The notes under the pieces are model-generated. The model was given only the letters and a program-made list of their open reading frames with translations. It was not told the DNA's origin and did no database searches. Below are positions 23,278 through 34,577 of a DNA stretch of 64,000 nt, piece after piece (position 1 is the first letter of the stretch; every line of letters begins with the position of its first letter). The stretch is from assembly GCF_954871325.1 (NCBI RefSeq), contig NC_088776.1, positions 41,186,569 through 41,250,568 of the forward strand. The letters are read 5' to 3'. The position numbers and the translations under genes are program-made. The DNA comes from Gordionus sp. m RMFG-2023. Taxonomy: Eukaryota; Nematomorpha; Gordioida; Chordodea; Parachordodidae.

Positions 23278-25485
23278 TAGAGGTGGGCGCGGGCCTAATT
23301 TTATATTTACGTCCGCCCGCTCACGGTGGCAATAAAAAAAATTAACGCCCAATCACGATTACCACTAAAAAAAATTTGACCCGACCCGCCCGCTCACAAA
23401 AAGCAATATTTTGATTCACGCCCGTCACGCCCGAAAATTCACGGCGTTTTTAAATTTTTCAAAACTATTGCTATAATTTTACACTTTTTTGAATTCATTC
23501 TATTTATTTCTCTAATTTCATAATTCATATTAATAACAAAAAATAAATACAATCTATAAATCGAAATTATTAAGAAAAAGAAGAATGTCCATCTTTTTTT
23601 ATTTCAATTGTGTACGTTCCTTTAAGAGATTGGCTAGAGAAAATAACCTTTCACTAGAAGCCGAACTTGCAGCTGACAAAATTTTACTCGATAATTTTCT
23701 CAAAAAAGGAAATGAATATTCCTGCTTCCAAAACTTCAAAATATTTTCTTGTTATTTATCTTATATGAATCTTTTTTTAAGTTAATCCTCACAGCTTTCA
23801 TCGGTGATGTTGATGCTTCATCAGAATCATCTAGAAATTCTCTAAATTTTTTATTTAGAATATACGGTCATTTATGAGTGTAGGATGAATTAGGAAAGTT
23901 ATAAATGAAGTTGGTATTGACCATTTAAAATATAAAGTTTTTTATGAGTTTAGGATAAGTTAGGAAAGTTATAAATGAAAGTTGCCATAGACTTATGCAT
24001 ATCATCTAATTTTATATCATTTAGCATTTTTAAGATTGTTTTATATATATCATCCTTTTCTTCTTTTATTAAAAACTTAAGTCTTTTGAAATTCGGATCT
24101 AGAATTAAGCCTACCTTATGTAGTGGCTGCATTATAATCTTTTAAAAGAAATCTTGTTCTGTATTTTAAGGTTTTGATTATTATTGCATCACGTTCAGAA
24201 GGTTAACAAAATTTTACTAATTTTTGTTTCCATAGACAAACTTCATTAATTGTGGGACGAGAATCTGCTCTCAGATTATCCGAGCATTCTTTAAATATTG
24301 ATAAAAATTTATTTAACTACTGTATGATGCTGATATTAATTGTGGCTAATCTTTTTAATTCTTGCTTGCTAAACAAGTACACCTGTATTTCAGAATATTA
24401 TTTTAAGAAACTCCATATCATGATATATACAGAATTCCATCTTGTTATTCTCATTATTACATCTTGTTTAAGGGTGTGGTTTAGTTTGCTATTAGCTGTA
24501 GATTGTTTGAAATATTGTACTATTTTTTTTACACCATTTATATTTAAGGCTATTTCAGTTAAACAATTGTCAAAAAATATAATGCATAATATTATTTAGT
24601 ATATGGCATATACATTCTAACGTTTCGTCCTTTGAATGCACTTATAAGATTTCCTCCGTTATCACTCACAACTATACATTTATTTAAGTAATTTTCTACT
24701 TCTGTATATTCTCCTAAAATTATATTGACTACACTTTTAATATTGACGTTTTTTTTTCATCTATTGTCCTTGTGGCCAAAACAAATGTTTTTTAATTTAA
24801 AATTCTAATGGTTAAAAACTTATATTTTTATAGTCATCCGTCTAAATATCAGTGATTATGGACAAGTAATTATTATTGATCATGCTTTTAATCTTAAATT
24901 TTATTTCATTATATATTTTTGGACCTAATTCATGAGAGTTTTCCGGTTCACAGCTTTTATATTTTGTTATTCAAAGTAATACCAACATTTATCTTTTGGC
25001 CTAGCTTGTAAAATTCTTCACTTTCTGATACATTTAAAGATTGAAGATCTTTACAAATAAAATATAACTGACTTTTCTGTAAAAAATTTACGCAAAATTT
25101 AGTATAAAGTCTCGGATAAAAAACACCTAAACATAAAAAGAAAATAGAACTAACGAAATGTTACCGGATGTTGTTTATAAAATGCGGAAGATTTTTAGTT
25201 TTCATAAATTATTCTTTTTTAAAGAAGAACTAAATTAAATAAGAAAATATATAATATAATTATAAAATAGCAAATTTATATTTATAAAAAAAAATTATAA
25301 AAATTAAAATTTCCGTGATTCACGGGAAATTTATGTTCACGCCCGATCACGCCCGGGGAAAATTTTGGAAAGGCCCGTCACGCCCAATCACGCCTTGGAA
25401 TTTAAAATTGATTTACACTCACGCTGTGACCCACCGTGACACGATGGGTCACGCGTAATTATTTCACGGCCCGCGCCCACCTCTA
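23278..25485 (-). mobile_element. Full-length hAT element (hAT-E) with perfect 8-bp TSD
   Basis: The termini are TAGAGGTGGGCGCGGGCC and its inverse GGCCCGCGCCCACCTCTA, an 18-bp perfect inverted repeat. Identical GTATAAAT duplications lie at 23270-23277 and 25486-25493. The element is 2208 bp and contains a decayed transposase on the minus strand. CACG and GCCCG motifs cluster in the outer 200 bp at both ends, as subterminal repeats do in hAT elements. A related sequence near 7095-7130 shows the site without the insert. Confidence 0.9.
23585..25000 (-). pseudogene. hAT-E transposase, decayed
   Basis: Read from right to left the expected hAT order is visible: TDDYKNISF near 24840, EKK near 24760, CIVVSDNGGNLISAFKG near 24670 (the conserved D-N-x-x-N block), ILDPNFKRLKFLIKEE near 24090, and the dimerisation domain near 23720-23600 (FPFLRKLSSKILSA, SASSERLFSLANLL). 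Several stops and frameshifts interrupt it. Family and order are clear; the copy cannot make transposase. Confidence 0.8.
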
Positions 25486-25709
25486 GTATAAATTACATTC
25501 CTTTATTTAATCATGTATTTATTTTTATTGTTTAAAATAAATTTCAAAATGTAGATATTTTATTGTAATTTAACAATAAGAAAAAATTATTTTATAAAAT
25601 AATTATATCAAGTATATAAAAAAAATATATAAAATATTTAATAAAATAAATTACAAAATGTAGAAATTTTATACAGATTATATTAAAAATTTATTGTAAA
25701 TAACTATAT

Positions 25710-28440
25710 TTGATGAACTAGGAGGGAAATGGGAGTATTTCAAAGAAACATTTGTAGTTCCCCTTTAGGATTTCAAATTAGATTTTTTGTTTAAGAGATA
25801 GGGACTCGTTTTTGACCCCTGTCCTTAATGAAATTCTTCTACCCAATTGATTTAAGAACTTTAGGAATTGGGGACCGGGATTTCCAAGGAAGCTAAAAAT
25901 TAGGGGAATAAATATAAAAGAATTAGGGAGGAATCTATATTTATTAAACTTATTGGTTTCTTGTAGTTCCAAAGGGTCGGTATTTCCGTTAGCCGGAAAG
26001 GATTTAACACAAGAGACGTCCCAGACAAGTCTTTTGCTGCCGTGCCAAGACGTTAAAGACATGCCGTCGGGACGCTTACTGTCCGCTTTTAGGAGACCTA
26101 ATGGCTCCAAACTATTGGGGAAACCGGCCGAAATCAAGGCTTTGCCGATTAACCTATTAAGGTTGTCCTCAGAAAACGGCCACTGACTTTGAGACACGAA
26201 AAACAATGTCTAGAGAAAGGATCAACCTGTTTGTGACAGGCAGCACAGGTGTCCACAGAAGGGATAAGGCAACCAAGCCTATGGCCAAAGGCAGTTTGAA
26301 ACTCATCCTCTGTGAGTAACGTTTCCTTTTTACCACTCGGAATCGCGTCTAGCCATTAATGGCTGTTGAGTTTTTTTTGCGTTTCTGAGCAGTTGAAGGT
26401 TAATTAGATCGGGACACATACAAAGTTTTTCAAACGCGCATTGAAGCATAAGGACCAGGAAGCTCTTTAGATGACTGGAAACTGGCTGCTCGGAGCCTTG
26501 GATAACTAGAGTAAGCCACTCTTGTTAAGCTGAAGATAGAAGGGGATCGTCCAACTCGATAAGCGAGGAAATAGAATCGTTAAAGGATATTCGAGATGAA
26601 AGAAAGCACGCAATTGCCATTAGGAAGGGAAGTGAAAATCCAAGTCCACCCCGGTAAGCGGGTATAGAGGCGAGGGACCAATTGAAATCGGAAAAATTTA
26701 AGCCTAAAAGGGATTCGATAAAATGTTTAAATTTTAATTCGAAGACCTTAATGAGGGTATTGTACTGGAAAGCGGGGGAAGATTTAAATAATGTAAGAAT
26801 TTCGGTAGAAAAAGACATTTTTTGGTGAGAGAAGAATTGATGCTTGGGGAGATGAGGAAGATTCTTGAGTGAATTGGAAAGAGACTGGATCAAATCGTCA
26901 AAAGTTTTTTGACAAAAGGAAGTTGAAAAGCCGATAGGGCAACCTAAAAGACCGAGTTCCTCGTGCGGAATGATTGTAAAATCTAAGGAGGGATAAAATC
27001 CTTATTGTTGAGGGAGGAAATTTCACACTTTTTCCTATTTAAGGAAAGACCAATTTTAGAAGCTTCCATTTCAACGTACTCTATGGCTGACATAACACTG
27101 GATAAAGAACCGCCAAAAGAGCCATCGTCGAGATACCATAAATTAAAGTCTAATTTGAAATCAGACTTTAAATTTTTGATCAAATCCTGAATCCCTATAG
27201 TAAAGAGCAAGGGACCTAGTGAATTACCTTGCTGAATCCCCTCTCCAGATGATATGGAAAATTCCCTGGATTTGAGTAACGAGGGGAATCCATAACAGGA
27301 ATTAAGGAAATTTTAGTATTTTGGGAAATGATGTAAGAAAGATGGTAAGAATGCCCTCCTATGGATGGTGTTGAAGGCATTTCTGAAGTCTAACTTGCAG
27401 AAAACCTTATCGGCCTCAGTATTTATAAAAATACGCGCAACATGTGAGGCCACTTCACACCCACCTCTCACCCCAAATCCTAACTGTGAGGGAAATAATA
27501 GGGAACTGGCCTTAGGCCGGATCCTATTTACAATAGCCTTGGCGACTAAACGACGAAAGAATGACCCTATGGCTATGGGTCTAATGCCACCATCTGGTTT
27601 GGTTAAAGAAAAAGACGTGCGTCAAAAAGAATAGAACGAATACAAAGAGGAACTTCGCATAAGAGGATATTATTGCAAAGTTCAGTTAATAATTTTAGCA
27701 AAGGGTCAATAAAACCACTATCAGAGCCTTGAATTAAATCCACAAAAAAACCAGGTCTGAAACCGTCCAAACCCCCTGTCGTCCCTTTTTTAAAGGCCTT
27801 TAAGCACTTAAGTACTACATTACAGGTAAAAGGAATAGGGGAAGAGGCATGCGGGTGAATGTTAAAAGGGGATAGTGGATGTTTCTCGAGAAATTGTTGA
27901 AAGATAATAACGTTGATAAGTAAAATAGTATCATCGGAAGTCAATATTCGGGCAGCACCGCTAATATCTCCAAGATCTAATTTTCATCAGAGATCAATTT
28001 ACAACTGAAAGAGTTGGGATTTAAAGAGTTAGATGGAGAAAATTCATCGATAATCATATTTCCAAGGACACTTTCTCCTTGATTGAGGCAGACAAGTTAT
28101 TTATTCTATTCTTGGGCTTAACTAAAACTCGAAAGCAGAAACTAATTAAATCTAACCACAAGGGTATTGAGAAGAAATCTGAGTTTAAATTATTCATAAG
28201 AGACATAAGGAACCTTGAGATAGATTCTCGAGCCGCTATAGGGATCCTAGAAAGAACTGGGGGCTTATGCGAATTAAGGAATAAATCAACATAGCTTGAG
28301 GAACAAGCCGGACTGGGGTCATACGAGTGAGGAGTGTTAATAAAAGGATCTGGGCTGGAGAGGGGAAATTATCCAGAATTGGGGCAAGCGGGTGAACCAT
28401 GTTTCCTAAACACGCCATTTAAATTAAGCGAAATTATTTT
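25710..28440 (-). pseudogene. Non-LTR retrotransposon with RT and restriction-like nuclease, broken
   Basis: On the minus strand from 28440: a worn N-terminal region (PSPAQILLLTLL near 28350), RT fingers with AFKKGTTGGLDGFRPGF near 27780, a palm stretch near 27600-27370 read in other frames, and WYLDDGSFGGS near 27130. YLDD at 27124-27135 is the RT catalytic motif. Next come the thumb region SDFNWSLASIPAYRGG near 26680 and a C-terminal domain (26206-25778) with KRPDGMSLTSW and LVWDVSC, the PD..D signature of a restriction-like nuclease. Stops and frameshifts break the frame many times. The 3' part is notably more G+C-rich than its surroundings. Same family as 11.1, 21.7 and 46.4 kb. Confidence 0.85.
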
Positions 28441-28559
28441 TAAGCATACTTGACAAGAGTTTATCATAAGATGGCTTTGAAAGGGGGAAAACAAAAAAAA
28501 AATATTAACGGATAATTTTGAATGGGAGAAAAAGAAACCAAAAAGATATTAACAAGGGA

Positions 28560-29125
28560 AATGGGGAAAAAAATCAAAATTGAAAAAAAAGAAAGATACA
28601 TGAGCTACCTTATCAGAAGTATAATCGAGATTAGAGGGGTTGGTAAATTTAAAAAAAAAGAATAATTATAAAATAAGGCTAGATACATAAAGTATAAAAA
28701 GTATTAAGAACAAAAAAAAAGGTATAAACAAGAAAAATGGGGGAAAGAAAAAATTAAAAAAAAGAAAGATTCAATTCAAGAACTGTAAGAAGTATTATTA
28801 TGAACAATCGAAATTAGGGGGGTTGGTAAATTTAAAATAATAAAAATTAGATGCGTAAACAAGGGGTATTATTAAGAACAAGAAAACAAGATTAAAGGGG
28901 GGGGGGGGTTAAAAATTTAAAAAAAATAATAATAAAATAAAGATTTAGTTGATGGAGTATAACAAATGATATTATTGCACAACATGAGAACAAAATAGTT
29001 AAGTGGGCGGGTAGGACATAAAATAAAGATTAAGTTAATGGAGTATAATTATAAATGATATTATTGGATAACATGGGAACAAAAGAATTAGTGGACGGGT
29101 AGGACGAAAAAAATGCAATAATAAA
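28560..29125. repeat. Tandem duplications upstream of the retrotransposon copy
   Basis: Two imperfect copies of an approximately 85-bp unit lie at about 28941-29013 and 29026-29104 (TGGAGTATAA..ATGATATTATTG..GGGTAGGAC). Another pair 181 bp apart shares TTAGGGGGGTTGGTAAATTT (about 28630 and 28815). A G run lies at about 28900. No gene. Confidence 0.6.
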
Positions 29126-29129
29126 AAAT

Positions 29130-29620
29130 GGAAGTAAACAAAGAAAAAATTTTTCGGGAAATATTAGGGTGTAGTGGGAAGATTTGGCAAATAAAATGGG
29201 ACATTTATAAATGACTGTAATAAAAAATAGGAGGTTTAACGTTTAACTTCATAGGGAAATTTTTCAGGGTGTGGTGTTGTGGGGGGGGGGGGGGGGTTAG
29301 GAATAAAAGGAATATTCGTAAAGAAAAAAATTAACTTCGCCGGGAGAATTTTTAGTGTGGAGTGAGAAGTTAATAAAATGGATCATAAGATCATCAATAG
29401 AATTTAACTTCGTCGGGATTTTCAGGGTGTGGGGATAAGAAGAGGTTTGGCAAATAAAATGGAAAATTAAGTAATCGGATTGAACTTTGCCGGGAAAATT
29501 ATTAGGGTGTGGAGACGTGGGAAGGTTTGGCAAATAAAAGAATAATCGAAAATAAAGGGAAAACAAGAAATACAAAAAAAAATTAAACTTTGTCGGGAGA
29601 ATCTTTAGGGTGTGGTGATG
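29130..29620. repeat. Imperfect tandem array, about 75-105-bp units
   Basis: At least five units each begin AACTT(C/T)G(C/T)CGGGA and continue TTAGGGTGTGGNGA, most with GGTTTGGCAAATAAAATGG (starts near 29245, 29327, 29402, 29480 and 29583). A run of about 16 G lies at 29281. Because it sits next to the 5' side of the minus-strand retrotransposon, it could be that element's 5' promoter monomers. Confidence 0.65.
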
Positions 29621-30794
29621 TAAAAAGAATTCAAACTTAAGGGAATTTTTCCACGGCTGCCAAATAGGGAAATCTTAAGGTTGTCTTAGCACTATTCGTT
29701 ACACAAATGAAGTTAAGCGCTTCTTCGATTTGATAATGAAAGTTTTGATAGGACGAGCCTCCCTCTAAAGGTGGAGAATTTACGAATTGAATTCAAAAAA
29801 AACGATGGTGCTTTCCGCGAATGTTGATATGTAGTAAATTTCTAAATCTTTTGTAGAATAATTCCTAATTCCAAAATTTGTTTGTATGAATAAACCACCA
29901 TTTGCCGAGCAGTTTGGAAATTTTACAATAAATTTTAATGAAAAAAAATTAATTTTTTAGAAAAAAAAACAACATTTTGATTTTTTTTTTGAAAATATAC
30001 TATTACAAAATATATTTTTACAAATTAAGTATATTTTCAATGCAGTTATTTCTTTATTATATTATTAAATTTTGATTAAAATTTGTAAAATTTCATATAA
30101 TAAAAAAAATTATATTTAGAATTATTGGTTATATAAATTATTTTAAAGTAACTTGCAATGTATTTTGAAAATTAATTATAACATTAAACATTACTTTTGA
30201 AATAATGAAATTATTACCTTTATATGTATGGATTTTCAAAAGTAACCTTTAACACAACATTAATTAAGGATATCCTATATTAAATTTTCGATAAATTCAA
30301 ATGTGATAAATCGTCATTTTGATAATATTTTTGTTTTTTTTTAAATTAAATAAGTTAAAATAATATTGCAATTAGATCAAATTATTCAATGAAGATATAA
30401 AAAAAAGATAACAATTGTCATTGTTGTTCTTTTTTAACTTAAATTTTTTGAAGAATATAGTTATTTGTAAACATGTAGATTAAAATTTCAGTGTAGATCA
30501 TAGAAAAGTTACAATTATCATGATGGTTATTTTTGAACTTTTTTAAGCGAATGGGTGAAAACTTATTTTGTAATATTAAATTAAGATTTCAGTAAAAATT
30601 TACTACAGAAAAATCACTACTATTATAACAATCCTCGAACTTTTTCTAATTTATTTTAATCAAATTGATAAAAATATATATTGTATAAGATGTTATATTA
30701 CTATTTCAATGAAACCATACCATAGAAAAATGATAACTGTCACATATTTTTATATTTTTAAACTCTGTATCCGCATAAGATTTTTGTTTTTCAG
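29621..30794. other. A+T-rich noncoding stretch
   Basis: No gene or clear repeat recognised, apart from the possible upstream exon that begins at 30795. Confidence 0.5.
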
Positions 30795-30863
30795 AAAATA
30801 GTCGGAATGTTTAGTCAAAGTGGCTACCTCATTTTCATGTTTACCATATTATTAGAAGGATGG
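30795..30863 (+). other. Possible upstream exon of the OB-fold gene
   Basis: A strong acceptor (TTTTTGTTTTTCAG) precedes an open stretch beginning KIVGMFSQSGY; only this frame is open. RPA32-type OB folds often begin with V-x-I/L-V-G-M, so the position would suit, about 20 residues before the VKDRSG strand. The exon's 3' end is unclear: GTATGC at 30864 fits only if the next exon starts at an internal AG, while GT sites inside it give the right phase for 31458. Treat as tentative. Confidence 0.3.
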
Positions 30864-30898
30864 GTATGCATCTGATTAAAAATTATCAAAAATAAATT

Positions 30899-31435
30899 TG
30901 AGCCGACTCAAAAAAAGACTCGCAACTAATATATAATTATAAAAACGAATAGATAAGAATACTCTTGAAGAATTCATCAGTGGATGAAGGATATTTTTGA
31001 TGGCGATATCCTTTAAATAATTTGCTACGATACTCCTTTTCTCTTTTTATTTTTTTTAAATATATTACAACAAAAAAAAATACACGAATAATAAAGTAAA
31101 TGATCTTTACAATTTTTTAAACATAATAAATATAATTAATCCGCTCGAAATTAATATATCTATTAAAATAAATCATTTTATCAAATATAATATATGTAAA
31201 AAAAATAGAAATACAACGAAAACACTAGAGTCGACTCCAAAAATTACTTAAATCAAATTAAAAATAAACTTCAATTAAAACTCGAGTCAGTTTAGGATAG
31301 ACTCAAAAACTATTCGGGTTAGTTTGGGAGCCAGCTTCTCAAGCTGATCATTGGGTCGCTTAATTTTAAGTCAGATTTTACCACTCAAGACTCGACTTTG
31401 GATTAAGCTGACTCGGCAGAGCCATTTTAAAACTC
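30899..31435. repeat. GAGTCGACTC-rich repeat (probable MITE)
   Basis: GAG(C/T)CGACTC motifs occur near both ends, with GACTCGAGTC-like blocks inside and an A+T centre. It resembles the sequence that flanks hAT-B copy 2 (16690-16745 and 18710-18880). If the exon at 30795 is real, it lies in an intron. Confidence 0.45.
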
Positions 31436-31457
31436 TAATTATTTTTTTAAAAAAAAG

Positions 31458-31836
31458 GATATTTAGATATAAATCCCAAAAATTTTGATCAGCCATTAAT
31501 TAGAACATTTATTGTTAAAGATAGAAGCGGGACAATAAATTGTGTATTCTATGAAATAGTTAATTAGTATCTTATTATACGCAACTATAAAAAATTTTCT
31601 TAAATAGGATAGAAAAATGATGAAATTAAATCGTGGACAAATTGTAAGGTATGTTTATTTATATATATTATCTGTATAACCTCATTTTAAAAAAAAGATG
31701 CACAGGAAGATGGAACCCATTGATTAAACTATTTCAATGCTATTCAGTTAGAATAGCCACTAAAGTTGAGTTTGATGAAGGTTTTAAGGAGATTGAATAT
31801 TGCACGAGTATTCTAAATTCTCTTTCGGATCTTTAA
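31458..31836 (+). CDS. OB-fold protein, RPA32/STN1-like, C-terminal three exons
   Basis: Exons 31458-31558, 31608-31648 and 31698-31836 (TAA) join in phase across two introns of exactly 49 bp each, both GT..AG. The product runs NPKNFDQPLIRTFIVKDRSG, TINCVFYEID, RKMMKLNRGQIVRCTGRW, then LFQCYSVRIATKVEF and an EIEY helix, about 93 residues. F-x-V-x-D-x-S/T-G-x-I-x-C followed by a G-x-x-V-R-x-x-G turn and a last strand running into a helix is the layout of the single-stranded-DNA-binding OB fold of RPA32 and STN1. Such proteins act in replication or telomere complexes in the nucleus. RPA32 or STN1 cannot be decided, and other OB-fold proteins remain possible. The N-terminus is not established. 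The first listed exon may begin at its acceptor AG (31456-31457) or at an internal one. Confidence 0.6.
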
Positions 31837-32499
31837 TTCTGATGTTTTTAAAATTATTTTTAGATAATTTTATAATAAAGAAAATTCTATTAAAGAATTT
31901 AATTTAATAATCTATATTATATTCAACATGTAACTGCTATTTGTTTTTTTTATCATATGGAAACATAATTAAAATATATTTTAAATAAATAATTTAAAAG
32001 TAAGTACTCTGTTTTGGGAAAAATATATATAGAATATTCGGTTGATTTCCAATATTTTTAATTAACAGATGTGGGCTGGCTTTAATTTCTTTTTTAAATT
32101 TGCTGTCTTTTCCCTTATAAAGATGATTTTTCTAAAAAAAATCACAATATAATTGCACCTGTTATAGACACTATTAAGAATATTTAAACATTTTTTTCCC
32201 TTCATTTTATTTCGAAAAATATTTTTTAGTTACCTTAACGCATTAACACGAATGTAGTATAACTCAAAAAGATATTTCCGTGAATGCATCTAAACGAACC
32301 ATTAGGGTTTAGTCTTTATTTTAGGTTCTGTGGCCCTGTCTTTGCAATCGGTCTTTGGTTCAATTCTTATTGAACAGAGAGGAAAATAATATCTTTTCTT
32401 TCAATAATTATCAATCTTACATTTGTTTTTATGGATTATTATATGTACTCTTACATTTTAAAATCAGTACATCAACAGGTACATTAGATTTGATTATAG
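31837..32499. other. Downstream noncoding stretch
   Basis: 3' flank of the OB-fold gene. A+T-rich; no further gene seen. Confidence 0.5.
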
Positions 32500-33445
32500 G
32501 AGTTGCTGGGGTTAGGATATAATTTGTTTAACTTGATAGAATATGATGAAAATAAAATATGTAATAATATCGTTAACTATGCAATGTGTTGGGGCTTGAC
32601 AAACCACTTAATCTCATTTTAAAATTAAATACACCAGAAGGTTAAAATTTTATCCTAATATAGTTTTCATTAATTTACATCTATGGACAAAAAATATTTT
32701 GAAATAATTAATTATTAAAAATTTTATTTAAGAAATAAAATTTTGATGAAATTTAGATTTTTACATGACACAATTTTAATTTTTATTAAAATATATAATC
32801 ATTTATATGTAAATTAAATTTTATTTACAAGTTTAAAAACTCTTCTATAATAATTTGGGTAAGTTTTATGAGTATTTATCATATCTAGATATTATTTCAA
32901 TCATGATTTGTCAATTTAGAGCTAGCGGGGTTTGCTAAATCATACGCGTCAATTATGGCAGTTAATAATGAAAAAAATTTCAAAATCTTGAAAAATTTCA
33001 TAGTTGTTTATAATTGGTATTTAGTATTTATGCTAAGAAATCTTAATCTCTTCTTGGAATTCATATTTTTTTATGTCCAAAATGTTTATTAATTAACCAA
33101 AATTAAGTTTCAATTTTTATATATAATTAGCTATAATTTATAAGATTTATGATATTTTGAACAATAAAATTATTCTATACGTATCATTATTAATAAATAA
33201 AAATGCATTTTAATTTATTATGGCCTAAAAAACTAATTATTTAGGAAGCCCCTTGAAGTTGTTTGCATTGCATCACCCCGCTATTGGGGCTTGTTGAACA
33301 AAATTTTCTATAAAAAATAAAATTAAAAAAAATTTTATAAGCACCTTTATAGAGTATAGTTTTAGGTATCTAACTATATTTTTATATTATCTATAAAAAA
33401 CCAGGAGCTATAGTCAATTTTGTAAAAATCGATTCGACTAACTTT
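32500..33445 (+). repeat. X repeat, longest copy
   Basis: It begins with a worn form of TAGGGGAGACTGGGGTTAGG and continues GGGGCTTGACAAACCACTTAATC. It ends with AAAACCAGGAGCTATAGTC and a worn inverted terminus. It matches 20064-20625 directly and 19302-19790 in reverse, but lacks the CGGCGC arms, so X also exists outside the foldback element. No coding capacity recognised. Confidence 0.6.
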
Positions 33446-34107
33446 ATGAATACATTTATATATCATATTCTACAATAAACATAATACTACTAATAGTTAT
33501 TACGAGTATTGTTGAAACTTTTTGTCATTTTAAAATAATAAAAAAATGTTACTTATTACAATAACTAAAATATAGTTTATTTAATAAATGTTAAAAATAT
33601 AATTCTAGATTAATTTGATTCTGAAATAATATTTATTTTGGGGCCTCTATAAGCCCCATCTTGCTTCCTTGTCTCTCCTACTATATTTTTCACCTGGGTT
33701 ATAAAAAAGTAAATAAAAATCGGAACTGTTTTTTAATTGAATGAAAGAAAAACGAATTTCGTTTACAACATTTTTCATTTTAGAATATTTTTTAAAAATG
33801 AATGAATTTTATTGTAAATTAATTTTATGTTTAGGTTGGGTACCGCCGGGAATTATTATTTAAATTTCGAAATGGGTCGGAGCAGAAAAAAGCTTTCCCG
33901 CGGTTCGGGTGGAGAAAATTCATTTTTTGCAGGTCTCTATATTTTATATGCTAGTTTTTCCTTTTGCATATAAATAGGTTCCCGTTTATTCTTACTAGTT
34001 AAACATTTTGGAAATTCAAGTGACTTCAGTTACTCGTGAACAATTATTAAAGAAAAGAAATAGATTATATGATATAAACTATTATTCATGTGTGCTGACT
34101 CTTGGTT
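33446..34107. other. Noncoding with a GC-striped MITE tail
   Basis: Bases 33833-33938 (GGGTACCGCCGGG, CGGTTCGGGTGG, ending TTGCAGGTCTCTA) look like the end of a GC-striped hAT MITE. The rest shows nothing. Confidence 0.45.
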
Positions 34108-34436
34108 AATGACATATAATACCTAGACTGACGATGCATTCATAATAATGTATTTGAAAGCTTCGTTGAATGCAAATCAGCTGGACTCGCCATTTTGTAA
34201 CCAATATAGAAATTAATCTCATGTTAAATACTATTAAATTGATAACTTGCTTCCTTATTATCTCGATGATCAGGCAATTCTTTAATAAAGTTAGCGTCAG
34301 GCATAGGAATAAATTGGCCTCTTGTTTAAAATTTTTAATAATGATATGAGTAACCAAAATGGCATCCCGAGCTGCTTTTCATTGTTGTACACTTTTAATG
34401 AATGCATCGTCAGTCTATTTATTATTGTATGTCATT
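34108..34436. mobile_element. Palindromic-ended MITE
   Basis: AGACTGACGATGCATTCA (34125-34142) recurs perfectly inverted at 34399-34416. Imperfect pairing extends outwards through AATGACATA..AATA on both sides, giving termini of about 36 bp. The interior contains an 83-codon minus-strand open frame with no recognised domain. No clean target duplication. Confidence 0.6.
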
Positions 34437-34577
34437 GTCTTGCTTGACTCATTGGCTCAAAAAATGGAATATTTATTGGAGAATATTTTAATCAAATCTT
34501 ATTGAATATATAATTATTCTAGAATAAAAAAATACATTCCAATTCTCTTACTCTTATAAGAGTAGAACACCCATAAT

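Noticed and set aside
27365-27634. 89-codon plus-strand open frame
   Set aside because: Antisense of the palm region of the minus-strand retrotransposon RT.
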